Shown here piece after piece: positions 16,766 to 25,498 of a stretch of 64,000 nt of DNA (position 1 is the stretch's first letter; each line of letters begins with the position of its first letter). The stretch is from positions 1,550,001-1,614,000 of the forward strand of contig CAVSJO010000006.1 of the NCBI GenBank assembly GCA_963728445.1, in the 5' to 3' direction. The position numbers and the translations under genes were made by a program. The notes under the pieces were generated by a model that made no database searches, was not told the DNA's origin, and worked only from the letters and a program-made list of their open reading frames with translations. Origin of the DNA: CAVSJO01 sp963728445. Lineage in GTDB: Bacteria; Gemmatimonadota; Gemmatimonadetes; Longimicrobiales; RSA9.

Positions 16766-17512
16766 GTGGCCCTTCTGCCGGACGTCGTGATGAACAATCT
16801 GTCGCTGAAGCTGGCGGCCATCGCGCTGGCAGTCCTGCTGTGGAGCGTGCAGCGCGCCGGGCAGCCCGCCCGTACGACCATCGTCGACGTGCCCGTGGAC
16901 GTGCTCGTCGAGGATCCGGGCTGGACCCTCGCCGAGCCGCCCCGCCCGGACTCGGTGACCGTCGTCCTCACCGGCACACGCCCGGAGCTGATGAACCTCC
17001 TGCGCCGCAATGCCCGGGTCGTCGTGGCGATCGACGAGGTGCGGGACTCCGTCCAGTTCAGCGACCTCGCGACCGGCATGGTGCGGCTCGGCGGTGCCCT
17101 CGAGACCGGCCACGTCGCGGAGGTGCGGCCCGGGCGCGTGCGTCTGGCCTTCGAGCCCGTGGAGAGCGGACTCCGTCCGGTGGCGGTCCGCGTCCGCGGC
17201 GAGCTCCCGCCCGGCGTCCGCCTCTCCGGTCCCATCACGACGCGGCCGGCAGTGGTGCGCGTGAGCGGTGCCGTTTCCCGCCTCGGGCAGCTGGATTCGG
17301 TGCCGACGCAGCCCATCGACCTGTCCACCCTGGCCGCGCCCGAGACGCTCCGCGTGGCCGTCGACACCGCGGCGGTCCACGGCTTCCTCGTCTCTCCACG
17401 GCAGCTCACCGCGGTCATTCCGGCCGCCTCGGTGCCGGACTCGCTCGTCGCACCGGACACGGTCCCCTCCGACACCGCGCCGGTCGACACCCTCGGCACA
17501 GCCCGGCGCTGA
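16766..17512 (+). CDS. YbbR/CdaR-domain membrane protein
   Basis: 248 residues. A signal-anchor helix with the LSLKLAAIALAVLLW start typical of the YbbR family is followed by two or three YbbR-like beta repeats and a Pro/Asp/Thr-rich tail (PDTVPSDTAPVDT). In Firmicutes such proteins (CdaR) control the diadenylate cyclase CdaA; no cyclase gene is visible here. The GTG start has GAGGAGTGAGG just upstream. The stop overlaps the tsaD start (TGATG). Confidence 0.82.
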   Translation: MALLPDVVMNNLSLKLAAIALAVLLWSVQRAGQPARTTIVDVPVDVLVEDPGWTLAEPPRPDSVTVVLTGTRPELMNLLRRNARVVVAIDEVRDSVQFSDLATGMVRLGGALETGHVAEVRPGRVRLAFEPVESGLRPVAVRVRGELPPGVRLSGPITTRPAVVRVSGAVSRLGQLDSVPTQPIDLSTLAAPETLRVAVDTAAVHGFLVSPRQLTAVIPAASVPDSLVAPDTVPSDTAPVDTLGTARR

Positions 17513-18567
17513 TGGCCGCGCCGCCCCTCGTCCTGGGTCTCGAGACGTCCTGCGACGAGACCTCGGCTGCCGTCCTGCGCGGGGAGGACGAGCTCCTCGG
17601 CCACACCATCCTGTCCCAGGACGTCCACGCCCTCTACGGCGGCGTGGTCCCGGAACTGGCGTCCCGCGCCCACCTGCGCGTGGTCGGGGACGTGGTCGAC
17701 GGGGCCCTGCGGGAGGCAGGCGTCTCCCTGCGGGACGTCGACGTCTTCGGTGTCACCGCCGGCCCCGGCCTCATCGGCGCGCTCCTCGTCGGCCTGACCT
17801 GGGGCAAGGCAGTGGCGTGGGCGCTGGACCGGCCCCTCGTCGCCGTCCACCACATGGAGGCGCACGTCTTCGCGACGTCCCTCCAGGATCGGGACGCGCA
17901 CCCGCCCTTCGTCGCCCTGCTCGTCTCCGGCGGCCACACCATGCTGCTCTGGGTCCCGGAGTGGGGGCGGTACGAGCTGCTCGGAGAGACGCGGGACGAC
18001 GCCGCCGGCGAAGCGTTCGACAAGGTCGGCAAAATCCTGGGGCTGGGCTATCCCGGCGGACCCGTCGTCGAGCGAGCCGCCCGGCAGGGCGACGCCGCTG
18101 CCCACGCCTTCCCCCGGCCGATGTTCGCCTCGCACCAGCGCCCCGTGGACCCGGACTACTACGACTTCTCCTTCAGCGGCCTGAAGACGGCAGTCCTTAC
18201 GCGCGTTCGGGAAATCGAGGAGGCGGGCGGGCTGGACGCTGCCGTACCGGACCTGGCGGCGTCGTTCCAGGCCGCCGTCGTGGACGTGCTGGTCGGCAAG
18301 ACGATGCGCGCCGTGGAGCAGACCGGCTGCCGGCGCGTGCTCCTGGGCGGCGGCGTCGCGGCGAGCCGCGCGCTCCGCGAAGCCCTGGCCGCCAGCCTCG
18401 GCGGCGAGGGGCGTCTCTTCCATCCTAGCCCGCGCCTTGCAACGGACAACGGTGCAATGGTGGCCCGCACCGCCCTGTACCGTTTCGGACGGGGCGACGT
18501 CGCAGATCTCGACGTCGCGGCGCGGGCCGATCTCCCGTTCCCGGGCCTGGTTCGAGACGCATGCTGA
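17512..18567 (+). CDS. tsaD: tRNA N6-threonylcarbamoyladenosine transferase TsaD
   Basis: 351 residues. ASKHA-fold enzyme that, with TsaB and TsaE, attaches the threonylcarbamoyl group to A37 of ANN-decoding tRNAs. Seen: LGLETSCDETSAAVL, TAGPGLIGALLVGL, the metal-binding HHMEAH, LLVSGGHTML, FDKVGKILGLGYPGGP, FSFSGLKTAV and LLGGGVAAS. The start overlaps the YbbR gene, the end overlaps the phosphoesterase by 7 nt. Confidence 0.97.
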   Translation: MAAPPLVLGLETSCDETSAAVLRGEDELLGHTILSQDVHALYGGVVPELASRAHLRVVGDVVDGALREAGVSLRDVDVFGVTAGPGLIGALLVGLTWGKAVAWALDRPLVAVHHMEAHVFATSLQDRDAHPPFVALLVSGGHTMLLWVPEWGRYELLGETRDDAAGEAFDKVGKILGLGYPGGPVVERAARQGDAAAHAFPRPMFASHQRPVDPDYYDFSFSGLKTAVLTRVREIEEAGGLDAAVPDLAASFQAAVVDVLVGKTMRAVEQTGCRRVLLGGGVAASRALREALAASLGGEGRLFHPSPRLATDNGAMVARTALYRFGRGDVADLDVAARADLPFPGLVRDAC

Positions 18568-19439
18568 CGCTGCTGCACGTATCCGATCTCCACTTCGGGC
18601 CGCCGTTCATACCGGCGCTCGGTGAGGCGGTCCTTCGCGCCGCCGAGGAGCTGTCGCCGGACGTCGTCGTTGCGAGCGGCGACTTCACGCAGCGGGCGAA
18701 GCTGGAGCAGTTCGAGGAGGCCCGCAGCTTCCTGGACCGGTTTCCCGACGTCCCCCGGATCGTCATCCCGGGCAACCACGACGTGCCGCTGTACCGGGTC
18801 TGGGAGCGGCTCACGGACCCGTACCGGAACTACAGGAAGACCATCGCCGCGGAGCTGCAGTCCGTGACGCGGGTCGAGGGCGCCGTGATCGTGGCGTTGA
18901 ACACCACGGCCCCCCTGCGCGCGATCACCAACGGGCGCCTCTCGGAGCGGCAGATCGACTACTGCGCCCGCGCCTTCGACGACGCCGCGGACGAGGACGT
19001 CCGCATCGTCGTCGCCCACCACCACTTCGCGCCGGCGCCGGACTACGAGGGGGGCGAGGTCATGCCGGGGGCGCGGGAGGCCCTCGAGCGTTTCCAGGCG
19101 ATGGGCGTGGAGATGATCCTCGGCGGGCATCTCCATCGCGCCTACATCGGCAACTCCCTCGACGTCTATCCGGGCGTCGAGCGTGGTCGCGGCGTGATCA
19201 TCGTGCAGTCGGGCACGACCACGTCCCGGCGGGGCAGGGCGCGGGAACGGGAGAAGAACTCCTTCAATCTGATCCGCGTCGGTGAGGACGTGATCCGCAT
19301 CACGCATTACATGCACTTCCACGAGCTGGGCGGATTCGCCCCCGTCAGCCGCCACATCTTCCCGCGCTTCGGCCGCTCCTGGCTGACCCCGCCGCCCGAG
19401 ACGGTGGCGCGGGAATGGGGCGGAGAGCCCGAGGACTAG
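18561..19439 (+). CDS. calcineurin-like metallophosphoesterase
   Basis: 292 residues. All metal-site motifs of the family are present in order: LHVSDLHFG (DxH), VVVASGDFTQ (GD), IPGNHDVPL (GNHD), VAHHHFAP (H) and LGGHLHRAY (GHxH). It binds two metal ions and cleaves phosphoesters; relatives include cyclic-nucleotide and UDP-diacylglucosamine hydrolases. No signal peptide is seen, so it is probably cytoplasmic. Specificity cannot be assigned. Confidence 0.88.
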   Translation: MLTLLHVSDLHFGPPFIPALGEAVLRAAEELSPDVVVASGDFTQRAKLEQFEEARSFLDRFPDVPRIVIPGNHDVPLYRVWERLTDPYRNYRKTIAAELQSVTRVEGAVIVALNTTAPLRAITNGRLSERQIDYCARAFDDAADEDVRIVVAHHHFAPAPDYEGGEVMPGAREALERFQAMGVEMILGGHLHRAYIGNSLDVYPGVERGRGVIIVQSGTTTSRRGRAREREKNSFNLIRVGEDVIRITHYMHFHELGGFAPVSRHIFPRFGRSWLTPPPETVAREWGGEPED

Positions 19440-19449
19440 GAGGGAGAGG

Positions 19450-20625
19450 GTGGCGAGAAAACGACAGGTGGCGCTCTGGGTCGGGGGCGGGTTCGTGGCG
19501 GCGGTGGCCATCGTGGCGATCGCCCTCGTCGTGTTCACCCGTACGCAGTTCGGCGTCGAGAAGACCGGCCGATACCTGCTGAACACCGTGGCCGGCAGCG
19601 TGAACGGCTCGATGGACGTCGACCGGATCACGAGCCGGGGCGGGCTTCTCGGGGGGCTCACCCTGCACGGTGTCGACGTCCGGACCGCGGATGGCCGTCC
19701 GCTCGTGCAGGCCGACAGCGTGTCCCTCTCGTACAACTGGCGGACCTTCCTGGCCGGGCGCATCGTCTTCGACGCGCTCGACCTGTATCGACCCCGCGTC
19801 GTACTCGAGCGACTCCCCGGCGACACCGCCTGGAACTTCCAGAAGCTCCTCGCCAGCTCGGGGCCCGACACGGCCACCGCGTCGGCGCGCCAGCTCATCC
19901 TCATCGGCGGCGCCCACATCGTGAACGGGACCGTCACCGTCCGGACGCCGATCCAGCCGGATTCCGGCGGCCTCCAGCCCGCGGACACCGCCCGCTACAT
20001 CGTCGAGTCCGCCCCCGGCGGCCTCGTACGCGTCATGCGCTTCGAGGACTTCGACGCCCGCGTGCCGCGCATCCTCGTGAGCACCCCCGAGGAGCCCGGC
20101 CGGCTCATCGAGATCGCGTCCCTTTCCACGCGCGGCTACGTGTGGCAGACCCCCTTCGACCTCCGGGACCTGCGTGGCACGCTGATGGTCCAGGACAGCG
20201 TCGTCGCCCTCGACTTCGACCGGCTGCTCCTGCCCGACTCCCGCGCCTCCATCGTGGGTCGCGTCGTCATGGGGGATTCCACGCGCATGAACCTGGAGGT
20301 CGACGCGAGCAGCATCGCGTTCTCGGACCTCCAGTGGCTGTCGCCGGACCTGCCGGAGAAGGGCACCGGTCGCGTTCAGCTCCGCCTCCAGACCCAGCCG
20401 AACGGCGGCACCCTGTACTACGCCCGGAACCTGGACCTGAGCGCGCCCGGGACCCACATCGTGGGGGACGTGGGCATCGTCACCGGGCCGACGACGTACT
20501 TCACCGACGTGAACCTCCGGGCGGACCCGCTGGACGTCGGTCTGCTGGACAAGCTCATCCCCGGCAACCTGCCGACGCAGGGCCTGCACGTCGGCCGTCT
20601 CCAGGTCCAGGGACCCGCCGACTGA
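19450..20625 (+). CDS. AsmA/TamB-like envelope protein, apparently short
   Basis: 391 residues from a GTG preceded by GGAGGGAGAGG. One N-terminal signal anchor (about 10-30) is followed by a repetitive beta-rich region resembling the AsmA/TamB N-terminus (TLHGVDVRTADGRPLVQADSVSLSYNW-type phrasing, ALDLYRPRVVLER). Such proteins bridge inner and outer membranes to move lipids or assist barrel assembly. Family members are usually well over 1,000 residues in this type of genome, and this one stops just after a repeat start (HVGRLQVQGPAD). It may be a short relative or C-terminally truncated. It ends the long operon. Confidence 0.65.
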   Translation: MARKRQVALWVGGGFVAAVAIVAIALVVFTRTQFGVEKTGRYLLNTVAGSVNGSMDVDRITSRGGLLGGLTLHGVDVRTADGRPLVQADSVSLSYNWRTFLAGRIVFDALDLYRPRVVLERLPGDTAWNFQKLLASSGPDTATASARQLILIGGAHIVNGTVTVRTPIQPDSGGLQPADTARYIVESAPGGLVRVMRFEDFDARVPRILVSTPEEPGRLIEIASLSTRGYVWQTPFDLRDLRGTLMVQDSVVALDFDRLLLPDSRASIVGRVVMGDSTRMNLEVDASSIAFSDLQWLSPDLPEKGTGRVQLRLQTQPNGGTLYYARNLDLSAPGTHIVGDVGIVTGPTTYFTDVNLRADPLDVGLLDKLIPGNLPTQGLHVGRLQVQGPAD

Positions 20626-20731
20626 GCCGGTCGAAACGTCCACGGCCGGTGGCCGGCGGGACGTGGACCCACCCCTTCGCCGGGGTGTATCCTTGCAGGG
20701 AGCTCACACCGCATTCCGGAGGCTCGAAGCG

Positions 20732-21601
20732 ATGAACCGCCTGAAGGTCTTCTTCCTGATGGCCATGCTCACGGCCATCCTCGTCGTCATCGGCGGCTGG
20801 ATCGGCGGCCAGAGCGGCGCCCTGATCTTCCTCGGCATGGCCGCCGCGATGAACCTCGCGAGCTACTGGTGGAGCGACAGGATGGTCCTGCGGATGTACC
20901 GCGCACGGGTCGTCACGGAAGCCGAGGCACCCGAGCTGTACAACATGGTGAACCGCCTCCGGCTCCAGGCCGGGCTGCCCATGCCCGCCGTCGCCATCGC
21001 GCCCGCCGAGCAGCCGAACGCGTTCGCCACGGGCCGCAACGCCGAGCACGCCGTCGTCTGCTTCACGCAGGGCATCCTGAACCTGGTGCCGCCGGACGAG
21101 CTCGAGGGCGTCACCGCCCACGAGCTCGGACACGTAAAGCACCGCCACATGCTCGTCGGCACCATCGCTGCGACCATGGCCGGCGCCATCGCCATGGTCG
21201 GCAGCATCGCGCGCTGGGGCGCCATCTTCGGCGGCTTCGGCGGCCGCGACGAGCGCAGCGGCAGCGGCATCGAGCTGCTCGCCATGGCCATCGTCGCCCC
21301 CCTCGCCGCCATGGTCCTCCAGTTCGCCATCAGTCGCCAGAACGAGTTCCAGGCGGACCGGGCAGCCGCCGAGATCTCCGGCAAGCCTCTGGCCCTCGCC
21401 GGAGCACTGCGCCGCATGGACCAGTACGCCCACCGCATCCCCATGCGCGTGAATCCGGCCGCGGCCCAGCTCGCCATCGTGAACCCCCTCGCGGGGCAGC
21501 GTGGTCTGGGCCTCTTTTCCCTCTTCCAGACCCATCCGTCGACGGAAGAGCGGATCGCCCGCCTCGAGGAGATCGCGCGGAAGCAGGGTGCATCGGTCTG
21601 A
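20732..21601 (+). CDS. htpX: M48 membrane protease HtpX
   Basis: 289 residues. Inner-membrane zinc protease that degrades misfolded membrane proteins. Two N-terminal transmembrane helices (about 7-45), the zinc motif HELGHVKH near residue 130 and the third ligand in NEFQADRAAAEI near 204 are clear, and the end matches HPSTEERIARL. The ATG at 20732 has a CGGAGG site 8 nt ahead; a longer in-frame reading from 20663 adds a non-homologous leader. The 106-nt gap upstream contains a small hairpin (CACCCC-N6-GGGGTG, 20670-20687). Confidence 0.94.
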   Translation: MNRLKVFFLMAMLTAILVVIGGWIGGQSGALIFLGMAAAMNLASYWWSDRMVLRMYRARVVTEAEAPELYNMVNRLRLQAGLPMPAVAIAPAEQPNAFATGRNAEHAVVCFTQGILNLVPPDELEGVTAHELGHVKHRHMLVGTIAATMAGAIAMVGSIARWGAIFGGFGGRDERSGSGIELLAMAIVAPLAAMVLQFAISRQNEFQADRAAAEISGKPLALAGALRRMDQYAHRIPMRVNPAAAQLAIVNPLAGQRGLGLFSLFQTHPSTEERIARLEEIARKQGASV

Positions 21602-21626
21602 TCCGGACGGCCCGGCGGGGCCTGCC

Positions 21627-22574
21627 GTGCCCGACGAGCCGGTCCTCGAAAACGAGCGTCCCGGCGGTCCCTACTCCGCCCGCACGCTCGTTCTCGTAAA
21701 TCCGGCGGCGGGACAGGATGATCCGGCGCGCCTGAGACGCCTGATCGGCGGCGCGTTCGCTGCCCGTGGCGCCTCTTTCGATCTCGTCCAGACGGAGCAC
21801 GCCGGCCACGCCACCGAGCTCGCCCGCCGTGGCGCCGGCCTCGGCTACCGCGCCTGTTGCGTGGTCGGCGGCGACGGCACCATCGCCGAGGTCGCCACCG
21901 GGCTCGCCGGGACCGACGTGCCCATGGCGCTCATCCCCCGAGGCACCGGCAACCAGATCGCGCAGAACCTCGGCATCCCCGGCGCCATCGAGCCCGCGGT
22001 CGAGGTCGCCGTTCACGGCCGTGCCGTCCCTCTCGACCTCGGCCTCATCGGCGACCGGGCGTTCGCCCTCGTCGCCGGGACCGGTTTCGACGCCGCCGTG
22101 ATGGCGGCAGCCACCCGCAAGCTCAAGGAGCGTTTCGGCTTCGCCGCCTACGTCATCGCCTCCATCCGGGAGGCGGTGAACGTCACCCCCTCCCACTTCC
22201 GCATCGTCGCCGACGACCGGGAGATGGAGGTCGACGCCGCCTCCGTCATGCTCGCAAACATGGCCGAGCTGTTCGCCCCCTACATCGGTCTCCGACTGCC
22301 CCTCGCCCCCCGGCCCGGCCCGACATGGCAGGACGGAATGCTCGACGTCCTGGTCGTCGCCCCCGGCAGCGCCGCCGGGTTCGCCTCCGTCGTCTGGCAC
22401 GCCGCTCGCCGCAAGTTCGACAGCACCGGCGGCCCCCTCCTCCACTTCCGCGCCCGGGAGATCCGCATCGAGTCGGACCCGCCCGCCGCAGTCCAGATCG
22501 ACGGCGACCCGTCGGGGACGACCCCCATCGTCGCCCGGGCGCTCCGGCACGGCGTCCACATCCTCGTCCCGTGA
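21627..22574 (+). CDS. diacylglycerol/lipid kinase family protein (YegS-like)
   Basis: 315 residues. ATP-dependent lipid kinase of the DagK/YegS/LCB5 fold. Seen: LVLVNPAAG at the start, the catalytic-domain signature VVGGDGTIAEVATGL near residue 80, PRGTGNQIAQNLGIP, GTGFDAAVM and a C-terminal VQIDGDPSG strand. Typical substrates are diacylglycerol or related lipids at the inner membrane. GTG at 21627 is used because the longer reading runs back into htpX. The stop overlaps the next gene (GTGA). Confidence 0.88.
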   Translation: MPDEPVLENERPGGPYSARTLVLVNPAAGQDDPARLRRLIGGAFAARGASFDLVQTEHAGHATELARRGAGLGYRACCVVGGDGTIAEVATGLAGTDVPMALIPRGTGNQIAQNLGIPGAIEPAVEVAVHGRAVPLDLGLIGDRAFALVAGTGFDAAVMAAATRKLKERFGFAAYVIASIREAVNVTPSHFRIVADDREMEVDAASVMLANMAELFAPYIGLRLPLAPRPGPTWQDGMLDVLVVAPGSAAGFASVVWHAARRKFDSTGGPLLHFRAREIRIESDPPAAVQIDGDPSGTTPIVARALRHGVHILVP

Positions 22575-23296
22575 GCCCCGGAGTCGAGCCGACCGTCCAT
22601 CCTGTCTGGACGGAGGACGGTGTTCGACTCGCGGCCCACCGGATCGCCCTCCCCGGCGCGCCCCGCGTGCTCCTCGTGGCCGGCACGTTCTCCAACCACA
22701 GCTACTGGCTCGGGACCCGCGGCCACGGCTTCGCCCAGGCTCTGGCGCAGGCCGGCTTCGAGCCGTGGGCGCTCGACACCCGCGGCCACGGGGCCAGCCA
22801 GAAGCCGGCACCCGGCGAGAGGTGGGACTTCGATCACTGGGCGCGGGAGGACGTTCCGGCCGCGATCCGCGCGATGCGCGGGGCGGACGACCTCGACCCG
22901 CCCTGCTTCCTCGTGGGTCACTCCGCCGGCGGCGCGTCCATCCTCGCGGCGGGCGTGATGAGCCAGTGGATGGGCTGGAACATCGGCGGTCACTGGATCG
23001 GCGACGACGGGACCGACTACTCCGTGGGCCTCGCCACGCTCGACCTGCCCCTCCTGTTCCTGGCGGGGTCCGGCGACCGCACGTTCGCGCCACCGGCGGC
23101 CTGCCGGGGCCTCCACGACATGATCGGCTCCGCCGACCGGACGTTCGTCACGCTGGGCCGCGAAACGGGTTTCTCCGTCGACTACGGCCACCCCGGCATG
23201 CTCGCCAGCCGCGCCGCCCGGGGGGAGGTCTGGCCGGTCGTGCTGGGGTGGATGCGGGACCGCCTGCCCCCGCGCCCGAGCGCCGGGCGGCCTTGA
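22571..23296 (+). CDS. alpha/beta hydrolase
   Basis: 241 residues. The fold is shown by LLVAGTFSNHSYW (oxyanion region), ALDTRGHGAS, the nucleophile elbow VGHSAGGAS (Ser near residue 117), LFLAGSGDRTFAPP with the acidic residue, and a late His in VDYGHPGML. Substrate unknown; likely an esterase or lipase given the lipid kinase upstream, with which it overlaps by 4 nt. No signal peptide is visible. Confidence 0.85.
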   Translation: MSPGVEPTVHPVWTEDGVRLAAHRIALPGAPRVLLVAGTFSNHSYWLGTRGHGFAQALAQAGFEPWALDTRGHGASQKPAPGERWDFDHWAREDVPAAIRAMRGADDLDPPCFLVGHSAGGASILAAGVMSQWMGWNIGGHWIGDDGTDYSVGLATLDLPLLFLAGSGDRTFAPPAACRGLHDMIGSADRTFVTLGRETGFSVDYGHPGMLASRAARGEVWPVVLGWMRDRLPPRPSAGRP

Positions 23297-23406
23297 GAGA
23301 CCCGACCGTTTCCGCCACATTACATGGCTCTGCACCGTCCCGGTCCGCCCCGCGGGCCGCGATGACCTTTCGCGCCCGAGGGCGCGCTGTCCCGGAGAGT
23401 TGAGAC

Positions 23407-23973
23407 ATGGCCATCAACGCGAGCTCGATCCGCAGGGGGAACGTCATCGTCATGGACGGCGACCCCTGCCGGGTCCTGGAGTTTCATCATCACACGCCGG
23501 GCAACCTGCGGGCGTTCGTGCAGGCGAAGCTGCGGAACCTGCGCACGGGCACGCAGTTCGAGCATCGCTTCCGGGCAGCGGATACGATCGACCGGGCGAC
23601 GCTGGAGACGCACGAGCTCCAGTACCTGTACCACGACGGCCAGATCTACCACTTCATGAACAGCGAGTCGTACGAGCAGGTGCCGCTGGACGAGGAGTCC
23701 ATCGGCGACGCTGGCAAGTGGCTGACGGACGGGATGACGATCCAGGTCGAGTTCTACGAGAACCGCCCCATCGGCGTGGAGCTGCCCCGTACGCTGGAGC
23801 TGAAGGTCACCGAGACGGAGCCGGTCTTCCAGGGCGCGACGAAGTCCGCGATGACGAAGCCCGCGACGCTGGAGAACGGCGCGGTCGTGCAGGTCCCGTC
23901 GTTCGTCGCGGTGGGAGACGTGGTGCGCGTCGATCCGGCCGACGAGAAGTACCTGGAGCGCGTGCTGAAGTAG
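23407..23973 (+). CDS. efp: elongation factor P
   Basis: 188 residues, the usual length. Binds the ribosome beside the P site and relieves stalling at polyproline stretches. The three beta domains are recognisable: KOW-like N-terminus (NASSIRRGNVIVMDGDPCRVLEF), the OB domain, and a C-terminal TKPATLENGAVVQVPSFVAVGDVVRVD ending DEKYLERVLK. At the tip of domain I, where Escherichia coli has the modified Lys34 in KPGKG, this protein reads HTPGNLRAF, putting Asn33 at that place with Arg35 two residues on. Confidence 0.96.
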   Translation: MAINASSIRRGNVIVMDGDPCRVLEFHHHTPGNLRAFVQAKLRNLRTGTQFEHRFRAADTIDRATLETHELQYLYHDGQIYHFMNSESYEQVPLDEESIGDAGKWLTDGMTIQVEFYENRPIGVELPRTLELKVTETEPVFQGATKSAMTKPATLENGAVVQVPSFVAVGDVVRVDPADEKYLERVLK

Positions 23974-23984
23974 AACGTCGCGTC

Positions 23985-25331
23985 CTACATCGCGTCGAAC
24001 CGCGGGTTCACGATGTTGTTGAAGATCGACCCGAACGTGTAGCTGAGCCCGACGGAGAACTGATAGGTGTAGTCGGTCTGCAGCTCCCGGAGCCGAAGCA
24101 GGATGTCCTCGTCCGAGGCTTCGTCGGCCGGCAGCGAGATCTGGTCGTGGACGCGGCTGTAGCGGCCGCGCATCTCCAGCGACAGCCCGCGCAGCAGGTT
24201 CACCTCGACGTCGCCGAACCAGCTCAACCGGTACTTGGTCGCGTCCGCCCGGGCCTGCGCCTCGGGATCCGCAGCCCCCAGATCCGGGCTCCAGCCCAGG
24301 ATGTGACGCCCCTGCAGCGAAGAGTAGATCGTGCCCCACGGCTGGCGGACGGAGAGGGCGACGTCCATCCTCTGGCTCACCATGCGGTCCGTCGTCTTGC
24401 CGTAGATCGTCACGCGATCGTAGCGCCGGTAGGCGGGCCCCACGGTGTAGAGGATCGTGAGGCGCCGCCGCGTCGACTCCGAATACGGGAACACGTCGTA
24501 CTCGACGCCCGGCGCCAGGCGAGCCGCGACCTCCTCGTTCGCGTAGGTGGAGGAGCGCAGCGAACCCGTCAGCCCGGCCGACCAGTGCCCGCCCACGCTC
24601 TTCACCGCGAGCCCATCGAACCCGTAGCTCCGCTGGATCGCCGTCGTCGTGGTGCTGTCCTCGAGCGTGTACCGGCTCTCGTCGTAGCCGGCGTCGAGGC
24701 TGGTCTCGATCTTCCAGCCGCTGGTGATGCGGCTGGCGTCCACGCTGCCCTCGAACGACTTGCTGCTCTGCAGCGACTCGCCGCTGAGCTGCGTCCGGGC
24801 GCCGACCCGGAAGACCCAGCGGTTCCAGGGATCCTCGACGGCGGCACGGGCGCCCTGCGCCGATTCGGCGGCGGCCCCCGCGTAGCCGACCTCCAGTCCC
24901 TCCCTCAGCCCGGTGCGCGCGGCGAACGGGACGAGCCCGATGCGGAGCATCCGCGCCATCCGCGACCGCTGCTCGTCGTCCGTCGCCGCAGGCGGAGAGG
25001 CGAACGAAAGCGTGTCCGTCCGCCCCGCCTGCGCCTCCCGTCCGATGAGGATCATCGTGTAGGCCCTGCCGCCCGCGCCGGTCTCCTGCGTGCTCACCAG
25101 CACGTGTACTGCCGCATCCTGCCGGTTCCGCACCCAGCCGATCCACGGCATCTCGGTACGCAGGTAGTCGAAGTCGCACCCGGGCACCCACCCCTGGCAG
25201 TCCATCGACACCCGCAGGCCGGCGCCGTCCGGCTCCTGCGCCGTCACAGGGCGGCCCCCGAGCAGTGCCCACGCCGCCACGAACAGCCCCAGCAGCGCCC
25301 GCCCGGGCCATCTCCACGTCGAACCCGTCAT
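23985..25331 (-). CDS. predicted outer-membrane beta-barrel protein
   Basis: 448 residues with a cleavable signal peptide (GRALLGLFVAAWALLGGRPVTAQ). The first third looks globular and includes a Cys pair (DCQGWVPGCDF) and a strand-rich piece reporting IGREAQ. The rest alternates polar and aromatic residues in short strands (RVGARTQLSGES, SAGLTGSLRSSTY, VGPAYRRYDRV), ending FSVGLSYTFGSIF, typical of outer-membrane barrels. Not recognised further. It lies convergent with efp, 11 nt between stops. ATG at 25331 is chosen as the start of the signal peptide; an upstream in-frame extension has none. Confidence 0.7.
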   Translation of the reverse strand: MTGSTWRWPGRALLGLFVAAWALLGGRPVTAQEPDGAGLRVSMDCQGWVPGCDFDYLRTEMPWIGWVRNRQDAAVHVLVSTQETGAGGRAYTMILIGREAQAGRTDTLSFASPPAATDDEQRSRMARMLRIGLVPFAARTGLREGLEVGYAGAAAESAQGARAAVEDPWNRWVFRVGARTQLSGESLQSSKSFEGSVDASRITSGWKIETSLDAGYDESRYTLEDSTTTTAIQRSYGFDGLAVKSVGGHWSAGLTGSLRSSTYANEEVAARLAPGVEYDVFPYSESTRRRLTILYTVGPAYRRYDRVTIYGKTTDRMVSQRMDVALSVRQPWGTIYSSLQGRHILGWSPDLGAADPEAQARADATKYRLSWFGDVEVNLLRGLSLEMRGRYSRVHDQISLPADEASDEDILLRLRELQTDYTYQFSVGLSYTFGSIFNNIVNPRFDAM

Positions 25332-25437
25332 ATCGTTCACGCCCTTCGTTGCGGTCCAGTCCGTGAGCCGAACATGCCCCCACGCGCCGCACTTCGCAAA
25401 GCGATCGGCGCGGCGCCCGGGGGCTGCCGCCCCGACG

Positions 25438-25451
25438 CGAACGCCCGTTCC
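25438..25451. promoter_or_regulatory. possible LexA/SOS box upstream of uvrA
   Basis: CGAAC-GCCC-GTTCC fits the CGAAC-N4-GTTCG LexA site known from Gram-positive bacteria, with one mismatch at the last base. It ends 48 nt before the uvrA start and about 10 nt before a possible TATCAC -10 element (25461-25466), so it would cover the -35 region. Whether this lineage uses that LexA consensus is not known to me. Confidence 0.4.
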
Positions 25452-25498
25452 CATCTGGTGTATCACAGCGGCCACCCTCTCCCCAGCACTCGAATGGC

